DNA of 64,000 nucleotides from Cavia porcellus. Its lineage: Eukaryota; Chordata; Mammalia; Rodentia; Caviidae. A program made the translations under genes and the position numbers. The stretch's first letter is position 1; each line of letters begins with the position of its first letter. The stretch lies in contig NW_026947488.1 in assembly GCF_034190915.1 (NCBI RefSeq), positions 754,501 to 818,500 of the forward strand. The letters are read 5' to 3'. The notes below the pieces were generated by a model, which was given only the letters and a program-made list of their open reading frames with translations, was not told the origin of the DNA and ran no database searches. Shown piece after piece: positions 26,589-50,407 of the stretch.

Positions 26589-29500
26589 ATGACTGATCCC
26601 TTCTGTGTTGGAGGAGGCCGCCGGCTCCAGGGGTCCAGCAAAAGTGGACCTGGAAAGGGTAGCAGCCGAAAAGAGGTTCAGCTTCCCATGTTGCAGGACC
26701 CTCCGAAGCTGGGTGAGGACCCAAGGCCCAAGTCAATTCCAGAGGGTCATGAACAGCCAGTAGTAAGACAGGCCACCTCCCTGGTGTCGTGAGTGCCTCA
26801 GGGCCTTCATAGGGTAGAAGCCTTGGGTGGAGCCTAGAGCCTGGATTTTTGTCCTGGGTTTGCCATACCCTTGCCCCCATGTCTTGGGCCAGGGCTCAGT
26901 CCAGGCCTGCAAGCCTTCAGCAGCTGGTGATCCTGTGCAGTCCCTGAGTCCTGCTGCATTGTGTGCTACAGGGATGCCAGTGGTCCACAGTGGACAGACA
27001 GTGCCTGGCCAAGCCCCACTCTGCTTTGACCCAGGAAGTCCAGCCAGTGACCGGACAGAAGGAAAGAAAAAGGGGCGGCCGAAAGCTGAGAACCAGGCCC
27101 TCCGAGACATTCCTGTGAGCTTCCTGAGCCCGGGTGGGGCTTATACAAGGTCTGCCCATGGAGGCCAGTGCCCTGCCCTTAACCTGCTCACTGCACAACC
27201 CTTCCCAAGTTTCAGGCTGGGGCCTGGGACCTTCCTGTCTATGTGCTGTGAGATCGAATGGACCATGTCAGTGGCCCCTAGCATAGATCTGGAACAGGGC
27301 TTGAATTGTTGCTGCAATGCCTAGGTTGAAGGTCTCATGTGACCTCTGTGTCCTGTAGGCCTGGGGAGGGCTCTGGGTTTGGAGCACGGGTTGGTAGAGG
27401 CCTGGGTGGCTGAGGGTCAGCAGCCCAGCCTTTCCCTATGCCCAGCTCTCCCTTATGAACCAATGGAAGGATGAGTTCAAGGCACACTCAAGGGTGAAGT
27501 GTCCAAACTCAGGGTGCTGGCTGGAGTTCCCCAGCATCTACGGGCTCAAGTACCATTACCAACGGTGCCAAGGGGTAAGAGGCTGTGGGTTGGGGAAGAG
27601 GTGTCTTGGGGATATGGCTGGGCAGAGGCTTCTGGGGCCCCCTCCCACACTTGCTCTCCCTGCCCAGGGTGCCATTTCAGATAGGCTGGCCTTCCCTTGC
27701 CCCTTCTGTGAGGCCGCATTCACTTCTAAGACTCAGCTGGAAAAACACCGGATTTGGAATCACATGGATCATCCCCTGCCTACTCCGAAGCCAGGCCCAG
27801 TCAGCCGACCAGTGACCATCAGCCGGCCTGTTGGAGTCAGCAAGCCCATTGGAGTGAGCAAACCGGTCACCATTGGAAAGCCAGTGGGAGTCAGCAAGCC
27901 CATTGGCATCAGCAAGCCTGTCACAGTCACCAGGCCCATACCAGTTACCAAGGCCATGCCAGTCACCAGGCCTGTGCCACTCACCAAGCCCATTCCAGTC
28001 ACCAAACCTGTGCCAGTCACCAAATCCATGCCAGTCACCAAGCTTGTGACAGTTACGAAACCTGTGCCCGTCAACAAGCCAATGCCAGTGAGCAGACCCA
28101 TTGTGGTCAGCAAGCCAGTACCAGTCAACAGGCCTGTTGCCATCAGCAGACACACACCGCCCTGCAAAATGGTGCTGCTGACCAAGTCTGAGAACAAAGT
28201 GCCACGTGCCACAGGGAAGAGCAGCAGTAAGAAAAGGTACAGGAGCTTACTGCAAGTGGGGTGTCCCTTTGGGTACGCCTATGGCTGAGGGCCAAGGCCA
28301 GCCTGCCTGGCCCTCACCTCTGCTCTCTGCAGGGCTGCAGACAGCCTGGACACCTTCCCCATCCCACCCAAGCAGGCCAGGCCCGAAAATGGAGAGTATG
28401 GTCCATCTACCACAGGCCAGAGTGCGGCCTTCCAGCTGAGCACGAACCCCAGCAATAGCTCCCTGCTGCTGGGAAGCAGACCCTCAATGGGAAAGGAGGT
28501 GCTGAGGCCCACAGGCCCTGTGTCCCTGCCTGAGGAAGACCCAGAGCGCACAAAACACAGTAAGATGAGAGTCCCAGGAGCAGCAGCTAGGGCAGGTTCT
28601 GGCCTCTGGATGGTTATTTGACCAGAATCTTGTTTTCTGTTTTCTCTCCCCCGAGTCAGGAAGGAAACAAAAGACACCCAAGAAGTTTACAGGGGAGCAG
28701 CCATCCATCTCAGGGACCTTTGGGCTCAAAGGTGAGACCCCAGCCAGCTCAGCCTCTCCAGGATCAGGTGGGTCCACAAGTATGCAAGGGCTCTCAGCCT
28801 ATGGCTCCCCATCCCACCCTGCATGTATACACAGGCCTAGTCAAAGCGGAGGACAAAGCCCGAGTTCACCGATCCAAGAAGCTGGAGGGGCCAGGCCCTG
28901 AGGATATGCGCAAGAAGGTGCCGGCTACCTCCATCCCTGTCAGCAAGGAGATACCAACTCCAGTGACCCATCCTGCCCCAGGTGGGAGCCACCTGACAGG
29001 GACCCAGGGCAGGTCTTCATGGTGGGTGGGTTCTGTGACACAGGCGTGGGGGCCAGCTGTGGTGCCTAAGTGCTTCACCCAGTGTCCAAGGCATCCAGGA
29101 GCTCTGCAAGCATGTGAAGCCCTGACCCTTCCTCCAGGTGGCCCTGAGGAGCAGTGGCAGCGAGCCATCCATGAGCGAGGGGAGGCTATCTGCCCCACTT
29201 GCAATGTGGTAACCCGGAAGACACTGGTGGGACTTAAGAAGCACATGGAGGTGTGTCAAAAGGTAAGGCTGCCAGGGGGCATGGAGAGAGGGCAGACTTT
29301 GGCCCTCACTGTGGTTCGAATGCCTGACCTGTGTCCACAGCTGCAAGATGCTCTCAAGTGCCAGCATTGTCGGAAGCAGTTCAAGTCCAAGGCTGGCCTC
29401 AACTACCACACCATGGCCGAGCACAGTGCCAAGGTATGCTCCGTGGCCTTTGGCTCCCCAGTCAGCCCTGACACCTGACCTCATATCCCTCTTCCATTGC

Positions 29501-32500
29501 TCTTTCCCCACCTGACCCTCATCCACTTTGCCCCAAACCCTCGGCTGGCATCAGGTCTGAGGTTTATTTTATCTCCAGCCTACTGATGCTGAAGCTTCCG
29601 AGGGGAGCGAACAGGAAGAGCGAGAGCGGCTGCGCAAGGTGCTGAAGCAGATGGGTCGGCTTCGCTGTCCCCAGGAGGTCAGTGGAAGGGCACAGGCTTG
29701 GGGCCAGGAATTAACACCTTGCTGGCCACATATTTGACCTCTGACCTGGACCTCCAGGGCTGCGGGGCCGCCTTCTCCAGCCTCATGGGCTATCAGTACC
29801 ATCAGCGGCGCTGCGGGAAGCCACCCTGTGAGGTGGACAGCCCCTCCTTCCCCTGCACCCACTGTGGCAAGACCTACCGCTCCAAGGCAGGTCATGACTA
29901 CCACGTGCGCTCAGAGCACACAGCCCCGGTGAGTAGCCTGTGGTCCCCCATTTCCTCATGGTACTCATGTAGCCTGTGCTATGGCACAATGCTCTTTGCT
30001 ATGTGCCACCTAGGTGTCAGCATGCCAATATGCCTTCTGATGGGTATGATCCTTGCCCACAGTAACTTATTGTGTCCTGTGGGTCACAAGGTGGGCACTT
30101 GGGAGCCCAGAGCTGTCTGTGTTTTTCATGCCCCCTGCATACTTGTATGTACCTTGGGTCCTTGTGCCTTGAGGGGCTATGAATGGCCCATACTTCACAC
30201 TGACCCTGACTCACAGACTGCTCTTTGGCTGTTAGACTTTTGTGGTTCATCTTGTCTTTCGTGTGTTTCCACCCTGTAGCCCCCTGAGGAATCCATGGAC
30301 AAGACCTCTGAGGCAGAGGACCTACTGGGTGTGGAAAGGACCCCAAGCGGTCGTATTCGCCGCACATCGGCCCAGGTTGCCGTGTTTCACTTGCAGGAGA
30401 TTGCAGAGGATGAGCTGGCCCGTGACTGGACCAAGCGGCGAATGAAGGACGACCTTGTGCCTGAGTCTGCACGGGTGAGCTACCTACTTGAATACACAGG
30501 CCGCACTGTGGCTGTGGTCATACCCTGGTTGCTCCTCAGAGCTCCCAGCCTGCTGGTTTCCCAGCAGGGTTTGCCTCAGCCCAGAACTCCCTGTGTTAGC
30601 CCTGTTCCTTTTCTGTTGACGTGGTCTGAGGGGCCGGATAGCCTGTCATCGAGGCACATGGTCTCAGAGCAGAGGGGTGTCTTGGCCTAAGGCTCACTTT
30701 GGTGCTGTGCCTGGCTTTACAGCTCAACTACACTCGGCCAGGCCTCCCTGCACTCAACCCACAGCTGCTGGAAGTGTGGAAGAACGAAGTCAAAGAGAAA
30801 GGCCATGTGAACTGCCCCAATGATGTGAGCTGGGGTAAAGTGGTGGGGGTGGTGGGGGAAGAAGGGCAATTCCAGAGCAGAGGGCCTGGGTATGGCCTTT
30901 TGGTAGCAGCAGGGTCTGAGATAGACCTGTCAGGAGGTGACTATCCTCAAAGTGACCAGTTCACCTCTGATTCTCAGCTCTTGCAAGGTCCTCATATAGA
31001 GACCCTGCCAACAGAAAAGGCCTGAACAGTAGGCCTTATATGCCAAATTTGCCATACCTCAGGACTCCTGGGGTCAGACCCCACCATGTGCCCCAAAGAG
31101 GTCCCAAGATCTCCCTCGGGCTAAGGCAGAGTGCACCTTTGTGTAAGACACCTCAGAAGGACCTCTCCCCATTGCTGTCTCCTGCCTACAGTGCTGCGAA
31201 GCCATCTACTCCAGTGTGTCTGGTCTCAAGGCCCATCTTGCCAGCTGCAGCAAGGTCAGTTCTGAAGCCTCCCATGGCACACCCAGGTTTCTTTTGTCAG
31301 GGGTCCCTATAGTATCATGAGATCTGGCCTTGCCCCTATGCATGATTTGAGACTGGCCAGTGCTATACAAGTGGGCCAAGACTCTACCCTGTGACCCAAG
31401 ACTCTACCCTGTGTACCCATGAGTCAGTCCTATGCCCAGTCTTTGGGGCTTCATATATATATATATATCAGTGTGAGTGTAGTCACCCCAACCAGGGAAG
31501 AAGGCGCCCTGGCTTGGGATAAGGACCCTCAGCGAACCAGGCATGATGGCATGCACCTGTAATCCCAATACTCTGGGAAGCTGAGGCAAGAGGATCACAA
31601 GTTAAGCCCAGTCTAAGCAATCCAGCAATTTAGCAAGACCATGTTTTAAGAAAAGAAAAAGGGTTGAAAATTAACTCAGTGCAAAGGCCCTGAATTCAGT
31701 ATTCAGTACTGTGGGGGCTGGAAGGGGTGCTCCACAAAGATATGTAACACTTCTCTGAGGTAGCCACCTCTTCCTATTGTCTTCTGATCTGGCCTGCACA
31801 ATTCAGTGGTCCTACTGCAGAGTGGCTTTGGGAGTTTTTAGAGCCCACTTATTAGGCCCCTACCCTTGCACAGACAGCTTCCTCTTGGTGCCCCTGACCC
31901 TTCACCAATGGGTGAGGGCTTTGGTGTTCTGAGGGTTGGGTTCTAGGTTGCCCATGTATTGCAGGGGGACCACCTAGTAGGGAAGTACCACTGCCTGCTG
32001 TGTCCCAAAGAATTCAGCTCTGAGAGTGGTGTCAAGTACCACATCCTCAAGACTCATGCCGAGGTGAGAGAGTCACAGCGCCTGCAGCTGGGGGTGGGGG
32101 TTGAGGAAGTGGGGAGTTGGACCAGGAGCCAGTGTGATGAGGAAGGGGTGGGCCAAGTGGTTGCTGTGTTTGAGCAAGTAACCAGTGGTAAGAAGTCTGA
32201 GAGTGTCTCCTCAAAATGGTATCCTACTCACATGGAAGAGTTAACAGGCGGGCTGCCCTCACCTGGTACCCTGAACAAGAGCCACTCTGGGTGGGAACCC
32301 TGCCACTCAGCCACTTCACTGCAATTGGCTGCTTGGCTTGTAGGTAGCTAGGTCTGCAGCATTGGGTCAGGGTCCCAGGTCCTCATTGCAGCTTTTCTCT
32401 TCCCAGAACTGGTTCCGGACCTCAGCAGATCCACCTCCCAAACATAGGAGCCAGGACTCCTTATCGCCCAGGAGAGAAAAGAAGAAAAGTCTGGTGGGCG

Positions 32501-32658
32501 GGAAGAAGCGGGGCCGAAAGCCCAAGGAACGGCCCCCTGAGGAGCCAGTGCCCAAGCTGCCCCCACGCCGAGATGACTGGTCCCTGGGAGGCAGAGACAA
32601 GGGGGCTCGGGGCTCCACTGGGCGGAAGGTGGGGGCTGGCAAGACAACTGAAAAGTGA
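26589..32658 (+). CDS. ZNF512B: Zinc finger protein 512B, complete coding sequence
   Basis: Sixteen coding exons: 26589-26712, 26972-27114, 27446-27574, 27668-28236, 28333-28559, 28660-28731, 28835-28981, 29138-29262, 29341-29433, 29579-29677, 29758-29928, 30280-30474, 30723-30824, 31192-31254, 31965-32063, 32407-32658. They join to 2610 nt, about 869 aa; I recall human as about 892 aa, so it is slightly shorter, and the hexapeptide tract is the likeliest place for the difference. It is a nuclear C2H2-type zinc finger protein, linked in the literature to TGF-beta signalling, ALS susceptibility and chromatin/NuRD binding. Eight finger-like modules are visible, in alternating C..H..C and C..H..H forms: CPNSGC..YQRC, CPFC..RIWNH, CPTC..MEVC, CQHC..TMAEH, CPQEGC..QRRC, CTHC..VRSEH, CPNDCC..LASC, CLLC..LKTH. 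A hexapeptide repeat tract lies in exon 4 and an RRKQKTP motif spans the exon 5/6 junction. The C-terminus is Lys/Arg-rich ([11 protein letters not shown]). The ATG is two bases into its exon and opens [13 protein letters not shown]. Confidence 0.97.
27803..28144 (+). repeat. ZNF512B: 18-bp coding tandem repeat: 19 hexapeptides in ZNF512B exon 4
   Basis: Nineteen consecutive six-residue units of the form (S/T/N/G)-(K/R)-(P/A/S/L)-(V/I/M)-x-(V/I/L) follow the second zinc finger, ending at SRHTPPC. Early units are SKPxGV/SRPVTI and later ones TKPxPV. The 18-bp period keeps several alternative frames open on both strands, so overlapping ORFs here should be ignored. The tract is Pro/Lys/Val-rich, probably extended and disordered. 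Unit number is expected to vary between species. Confidence 0.9.
28660..28731 (+). other. ZNF512B: ZNF512B 72-nt symmetric exon with NuRD-type motif
   Basis: This exon is 72 nt, enters in phase 1 and leaves in phase 1. Its first codon is shared with the previous exon (A at 28559 plus GA here) and begins [20 protein letters not shown]-x-x-P is the motif used by FOG1/SALL-type proteins to bind RBBP4 in NuRD, and ZNF512B has been reported to use such a motif. Skipping would delete 24 residues without shifting the frame. Confidence 0.75.
31535..31650 (+). mobile_element. B1-like SINE, ZNF512B intron
   Basis: CCAGGCATGATGGCATGCAC start and GAAGCTGAGGCAAGAGGATC core. Located in the 710-base intron 31255-31964. 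Confidence 0.75.
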
Positions 32659-35585
32659 ACCTAGTCAGTAGGGCCCAGCCCCCATGCAGGCTACCAAGCC
32701 CCACTCTGTCCAGTTCAAAGGAACCAGCTGTAGACCTCCCGACCTCCATCCATCCCCCACCATCTGTCCAGCGGGAATGGCCAGCAACTCTTCCCTTCTC
32801 CTATTCAGGCTGCTTGGGACTCACTTGCAGTGGTCTCTCCCAGGGTGCCAGGGCAGGAGCAGAAGTGCAATAGCTGAGAGCCAGCCCTTTCTGGGAGTAC
32901 ATTCACAGGCCTGGCAGGGGAAGGGGCCTTGGTGCCACTGGTGATGCAGTGCAGTCATCACAGTCCTTTGGCCCCTGTCTCTACTTCCTCAGGCCCAGCT
33001 ATGTCCCTACCCTGGCTCTCCAAGCCTCCCAGTGAGTGACCTCTGGCTCTGGGCTGATGAGAGCACTTGAGCAGCTTCAGCTGCTACCATCTGGGCCTCA
33101 CCTCTACCTGACACTGGAACTCCAGTACCCCAGCTACCTCCCAGGACAGACCCCGTCTGACCACTGCCATGTTGACCTGATTCCACCTGGCTGCCGTAGT
33201 CTACCCACTCTGGTTCCTCTGCTTCTGTTTTCTACCTCTGTGGGCCTGTTCTTCCCACCCACACCCCAGCCCCCGTCCCTCATCTAAGATCTATGTCATC
33301 CCTGCTGTGCTTCCGGGCCCACCCCATTGACCTGTGTGTAATTGTGATGGAGCTTTCCTGCATGGTCCTCAGCAGTTCCTGCTGGGGGTGAGGGAAGGAC
33401 TCTACTTCACTGGCAGGGTGGCAGGGGCTGGAGGCCGAGGCACATAGAGGAAGGCTGGCCTGTCTGCCTGTGGCCTGTGGCCTGGAGTTGTCTCCCTGGG
33501 GCCAGGGCTGGGCAAAAGAGGCTCAGCTATAAGGAGTCACCCCTAGGAGACAGCCTCCATCTACCAGGCAGGACTGGCCCAGAGGCTGAGCTCCTGTGGA
33601 AGTCATCCTGCCTTTCCCTTTACCTGCTCCTGTGTATCTGGTGGCATGGTCATTTGATGTAGGAACTGAAGGCCAGTGAGTGAAGGGGCCATGAACATGG
33701 TGGCAGCTCCAGGGCTGTGTCTTGCCCTTTGGGGCTCTGAGGACAGGAGGATCTGGAGGTTGAGCAACAGGCAGGGACCCCAGGGTTCCTGGAGGAGGTG
33801 TCGGTACAGCCTCTGGCTGCCTCCCTTGCCACACCTTCCAACACTGGTACAGGGAGGAAGATGCTTAGAGGAACTCAGACTGAGACCATCTTCCAGTGGG
33901 GGGTGGGGGTGGGCTGAAGGCTCAGCCTCGCTGACCCTGGATGATGTGAATTTGATATTTGCCTGTGTGCGTGTCCCCTGGGTGTAGTGGATGCCAGTCT
34001 TGTTGCTGTGACAAGTAACAACTTTTTTAAATTCTGTTTTTTATACAAAAATTCACAACAATCTGACATTTGGTGCTAAGGGTTTCCTGGTGCCGAAGGT
34101 GGGCCTAAGCTGGGCCGACTGTGGCCAGACCCCTGCTGTCCAGGGGGCTGTATTGACTGGGTACCTCTTCTCCCAGCAGGGGCGGAGGAATCTCCTTGGG
34201 TCATCTCAGCCTACTGTAGGGAGAGCAGCTCCAGAGTGCTTGGGGAGTGTTGTGCTCTTCCTGTCTGTGAAGGCTGACTGGACAGCACAAAGTGGGGTGT
34301 AGAGAGTGTATATTAGCCCTCCACACACCTTGGTCCTGTTCAGGGCATGGCAGCTAGGCAGAAATAGGTATGGGCCAGCATCAAAGAGTAGGCTGGGACT
34401 TTGGGGCAGGAGGGCTGGTGTATAAGTATTCTGAGTGCTGCAGTGGTGTGCAGCTGTAGAGGGAAGGCTCTGGTGCACTTAGCCCTTGTTACCTATGGTG
34501 AAGGTGGTTAAACCCCGACACCTTTCTGCAGGGTTTGGTTGCCAGCCCCAGCCTCTCAGGTACTTGGCACTTGAAGGGAGGAGGCTGGCCTATTTTTTGC
34601 TGGGGGGTGAGATTCTAGGACTCCTCTCAAAGCTCACAGGTAGTTCCTGGTATGGGAAATGGGGGTCCTGGATAACTTGATGTTTAGCACTTTAACTCCC
34701 TTGTCTTTGAAGTGGGCCTGGGTGGTGCTGCCACAAGTGGCTATTGGGTCGGATCCCTCCCTCTTTCCCTCCTTCCCTCTGACACTAGCTGATGAGGGGC
34801 AGTGTTAAGATGGTCTATAGAGTCCTCTGCCCAGAGGGTAGGGCCCTGGGCACGTTCTGCCCTTATCCCAATCAGGGCCCAGTGACCACTGACCTCTATA
34901 GACAGGCTCAGTAAGAGGGACCAGTGTGGTAGACCCCCAGGGTCTGATGAGCATGGACCTTGGCAAAATGAGACAGTTGAGGTCTCTGCAGATCTACCTC
35001 TGGCTCAGTGCAAGCCCTGCCCGAACAGAAAAGTGCCCCAGGGACTGATACTCAACACAAAAATGGGATACACTATTTGCCTCTGCACAGGCAGATGAAG
35101 GTGTGTCCTAGGTTCCGGAGGGCCTCCCTATCCCTTTAGTGGTTCTAAAGGGAAACTTTGGGAGGAGACAGGTGTCCCTGCGAGGCCTTGGTGGGTGGGC
35201 CCAGGCAGCTTGCTTTGAGTCTGGGTTCAGGAGGGTTGGTGAGTTACCCCTTCTGCCTAAAGGCCATGCGTCCTAAATTTTAGGTATCTTGTTTTTTTGT
35301 TTTTGTTTTTTTTTTTAACGCAGTTCTCAGTACACAAGTGCATTTTGAAAGACCGGTTCCAGCTATCACTTGTAACTATATATACACACATATATATTCT
35401 ATCTACGAAGTGTTTATTTGCAAGATGTTTTGACAGTGAGCTTGGGCCTTGCCCGCCTCGTGACCATCTGTCCCCATCCTCAGCTCGGCCCTGCCCTGAC
35501 CCCTGGACCGGAGGGGGGGGCAGGCCATTAACTGTATGTATTAGAAATGACTGTATCAAATAAATGTTTATTGATTTCTTTTCCA
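32659..35585 (+). other. ZNF512B: ZNF512B 3' UTR (about 2.9 kb)
   Basis: Sequence after the TGA at 32656-32658 is free of recognisable SINEs for 2.9 kb and ends at an AATAAA at 35559-35564. It includes a T-rich/A-rich stretch near 34020-34060 and a short T-run near 35287-35320. The length is similar to what I recall for human ZNF512B. Confidence 0.75.
35559..35564 (+). terminator. ZNF512B: Poly(A) signal AATAAA, ZNF512B
   Basis: AATAAA followed by the T/G-containing downstream sequence TGTTTATTGATTTC. The UCKL1 start codon is only 168 bases further on. Confidence 0.8.
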
Positions 35586-35731
35586 GGGCATATTTGCGGC
35601 TGAGTTTGTGCTAAGGCACCAGGCCTCCGCGGTGCGGGCGCGCTGGCGCGCGCAGCCTTCTGGGACTCGTAGTCCACTGGCGCCCAGAGCTCGTGCAGGC
35701 GCTCCTGGCAGCTGCCTGCTCTCCTGGAGCC

Positions 35732-48382
<12,651 letters not shown>

Positions 48383-48640
48383 CCTTCCGGGTTAAGCCAT
48401 CAGTTCCCACCCCACTTCCCTCTCCCTCCTGCCTGGGACTACCAAGCAAAGAACGTTAATTGAAGTGACAGGCTAGGGTAGGAGGATCACTAGGAGTTCA
48501 AGGCCAGCTTGAACTATTTAGCAAGACCCTATCCTGAAAAAAAGGAGAAGAAAAGATGTTAACTTATTTTAATTTTTTAAAAAATTACCAAAAATTTAAT
48601 CTATTTTATAAAATAAATAGAGCTTTAGAAAACAAAAATA
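48383..48640 (+). other. UCKL1: UCKL1 3' UTR with SINE fragment
   Basis: Runs from the TAG at 48380-48382 to beyond AATAAA at 48612-48617. A B1-like fragment (about 48466-48545, with GGAGGATCACTAGGAGTTCA and an A-rich tail) sits inside, so the hexamer beyond it is rodent-specific sequence. An earlier ancestral cleavage site before the SINE is possible, but no canonical hexamer is seen there. Confidence 0.5.
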
Positions 48641-49886
48641 TGACTGATTAGCTGGGATGTAGAGGGTATTCTGGGCAGGACTTGGGCATATACAGTCTTT
48701 CCCAGGCTGCAGGAGATGGCCACCCTGTCCCAAGCTATGAGGCCACCACAGGGGGTGGAAGGGTGCCTAGACCTTCCCCAATGAGGCAGGGGTTCCCAGT
48801 CTTTCACTTGAGGTAAAGGGCTTATTGCCTGATGGTGATGAGGCCAGGCCTAGGGCTCTTAAGACCACACAGCTTGATAGCCACCCAGCCTGGACCCAGG
48901 AAGGAAGGATACAGGGCCACCTAAGGTTCTGAGTGTCAGGAGTCAGCCTCTGACCACTTCCTCCAATCTGTTTGTACCATCAAGGGACTCAGCGGAAGTC
49001 AGTATGTGGGCAGTTGTGGGTAGGTCTGAGCAGTGGAAAGAGCCCTACTGCAAGCACATGGCCAGGGCCTCTGTGGAGCAGTCCCCCTGGCCAGGGTTGA
49101 ACACAGCCCCAGGCCCAACCTAGCACACCTGGACTCTACAGAGCATGAGGCCCAGCTTCTCTGCTCACCCCCTCAGTGCCCCTCTGTGTAGATCCTACCT
49201 GGGCAGGGTAACACTGACATAAACACATGGATGTAGGTGCTGATTGCCAGCAGGTGTTTTGGACCTGCAAGTGGGTACCCTGCTGAACTCCCCGTTCAGT
49301 CCATCCAGACCTGGTTCATACCTCTCAGCCGCCTTGCCCTGCCCCCTTAAAGGCCTTGTCATGGAAAAACTTGTCTTGGGCGGGGACAGGAAATTGCTGG
49401 GAGGAGGAGGCAGCCTGCAGATAAAGCAGGTGGCCTGTCTAAGGGGCAGCCAGGCACTGGGGTCAGAACTGAAATAGGACTCAGAAGTCAGCAGGAGGGC
49501 TTCCTCCATGGTGAGTGGACCCCCTCCCATGTCTCCAGGACCCTGGCTCATTGATTCACTCTCAGGCTTTGGGCTGGAAACCTGCAGCCCACACATCCCT
49601 GCAGCCCGGGGAGGTACTCTTCCTTCCAGACAGGTTTTGGGTGAGGACTGAGCTGGGCAGGGCTAGGCCATTCCCAGGAGGGTTCCAGCCGACTTTAGTC
49701 AGGCTGACTGGCTAGCAGAGAACAAATTGAAACCATGCGTGCGTGTGCTTGTGTGTGTTGACCCTACCATTCACACACATGGCACATGCAGCCGTGCAAC
49801 ACACACCACAGACCAGATGCACATGCAAGCATGTGTGGTAGGGTTCAAGGAGGGGAGCATCTGGCCACCAGCCCTAGGAAAAGGGA

Positions 49887-50009
49887 GCTTCACCTTTTTT
49901 TTTTTTTTTTTTTGTATTTTTACTGATACCAGGGATCAAACTCACGACCACCGGCTTGCAAGGCAGATGCTTATGCTGCTGCTGAGCTAAATCCCCAGCC
50001 CTGCTTCAC
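49887..50009 (-). mobile_element. ID-like SINE with 7-bp target-site duplication
   Basis: GCTTCAC at 49887-49893 and 50003-50009 flanks a minus-strand copy with a T-run on the plus strand. It lies in the UCKL1-DNAJC5 gap. An older, diverged ID-like minus piece follows at about 50052-50125. Confidence 0.8.
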
Positions 50010-50265
50010 GGTTTTTTTTTTTTTTTGGACACCCTTTCCTCTCCTTTTTTTCCAGCACTGGGAGTGACACTCAGGTCCTTGTACATGCTAAGCAAGTGCT
50101 CTAGTGATGAGCTACATCCCCAACTCTTTATAAAATTTTATTAAAAAAAAAACTATTTAGAGACAGATTCTTGCAAAATTGTCCAGATGGTCTAGAAATT
50201 GTGATACTCCTGCTTCAGCCACCCAAGTAGCTGAGTAGGCGCATGTACCGGTGTCCAGGTCATCC

Positions 50266-50407
50266 TTGTTTTTGAGGTAGGATCTCAATGTTTAGTTCAG
50301 GCTGGTCTTGAGCTCACTATGTAGCCCAGGCTGGCCTCAAACTCATAAGAATCCTGCCTCAGCCTCCTCAGTGCTGGGATTATAGGTGTCCACCACCACA
50401 CCTGGCT
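50266..50407 (-). mobile_element. B1-like SINE with internal duplication
   Basis: The plus strand shows two blocks, CAGGCTGGTCTTGAGCTCAC and CAGGCTGGCCTCAAACTCA, then CAGCCTCCTCAGTGCTGGGAT: a minus-strand B1-like copy with the duplicated block seen throughout this genome. Confidence 0.8.

Noticed and set aside
27803..28144. Regularly spaced repeats resembling a CRISPR-like array
   Set aside because: The repeats are coding hexapeptide units without spacers, in a mammalian gene.
27677..28212. Several 145-158 codon frames, including a hydrophobic repetitive one on the minus strand
   Set aside because: They are shadows of the 18-bp ZNF512B coding repeat, which keeps several frames open.
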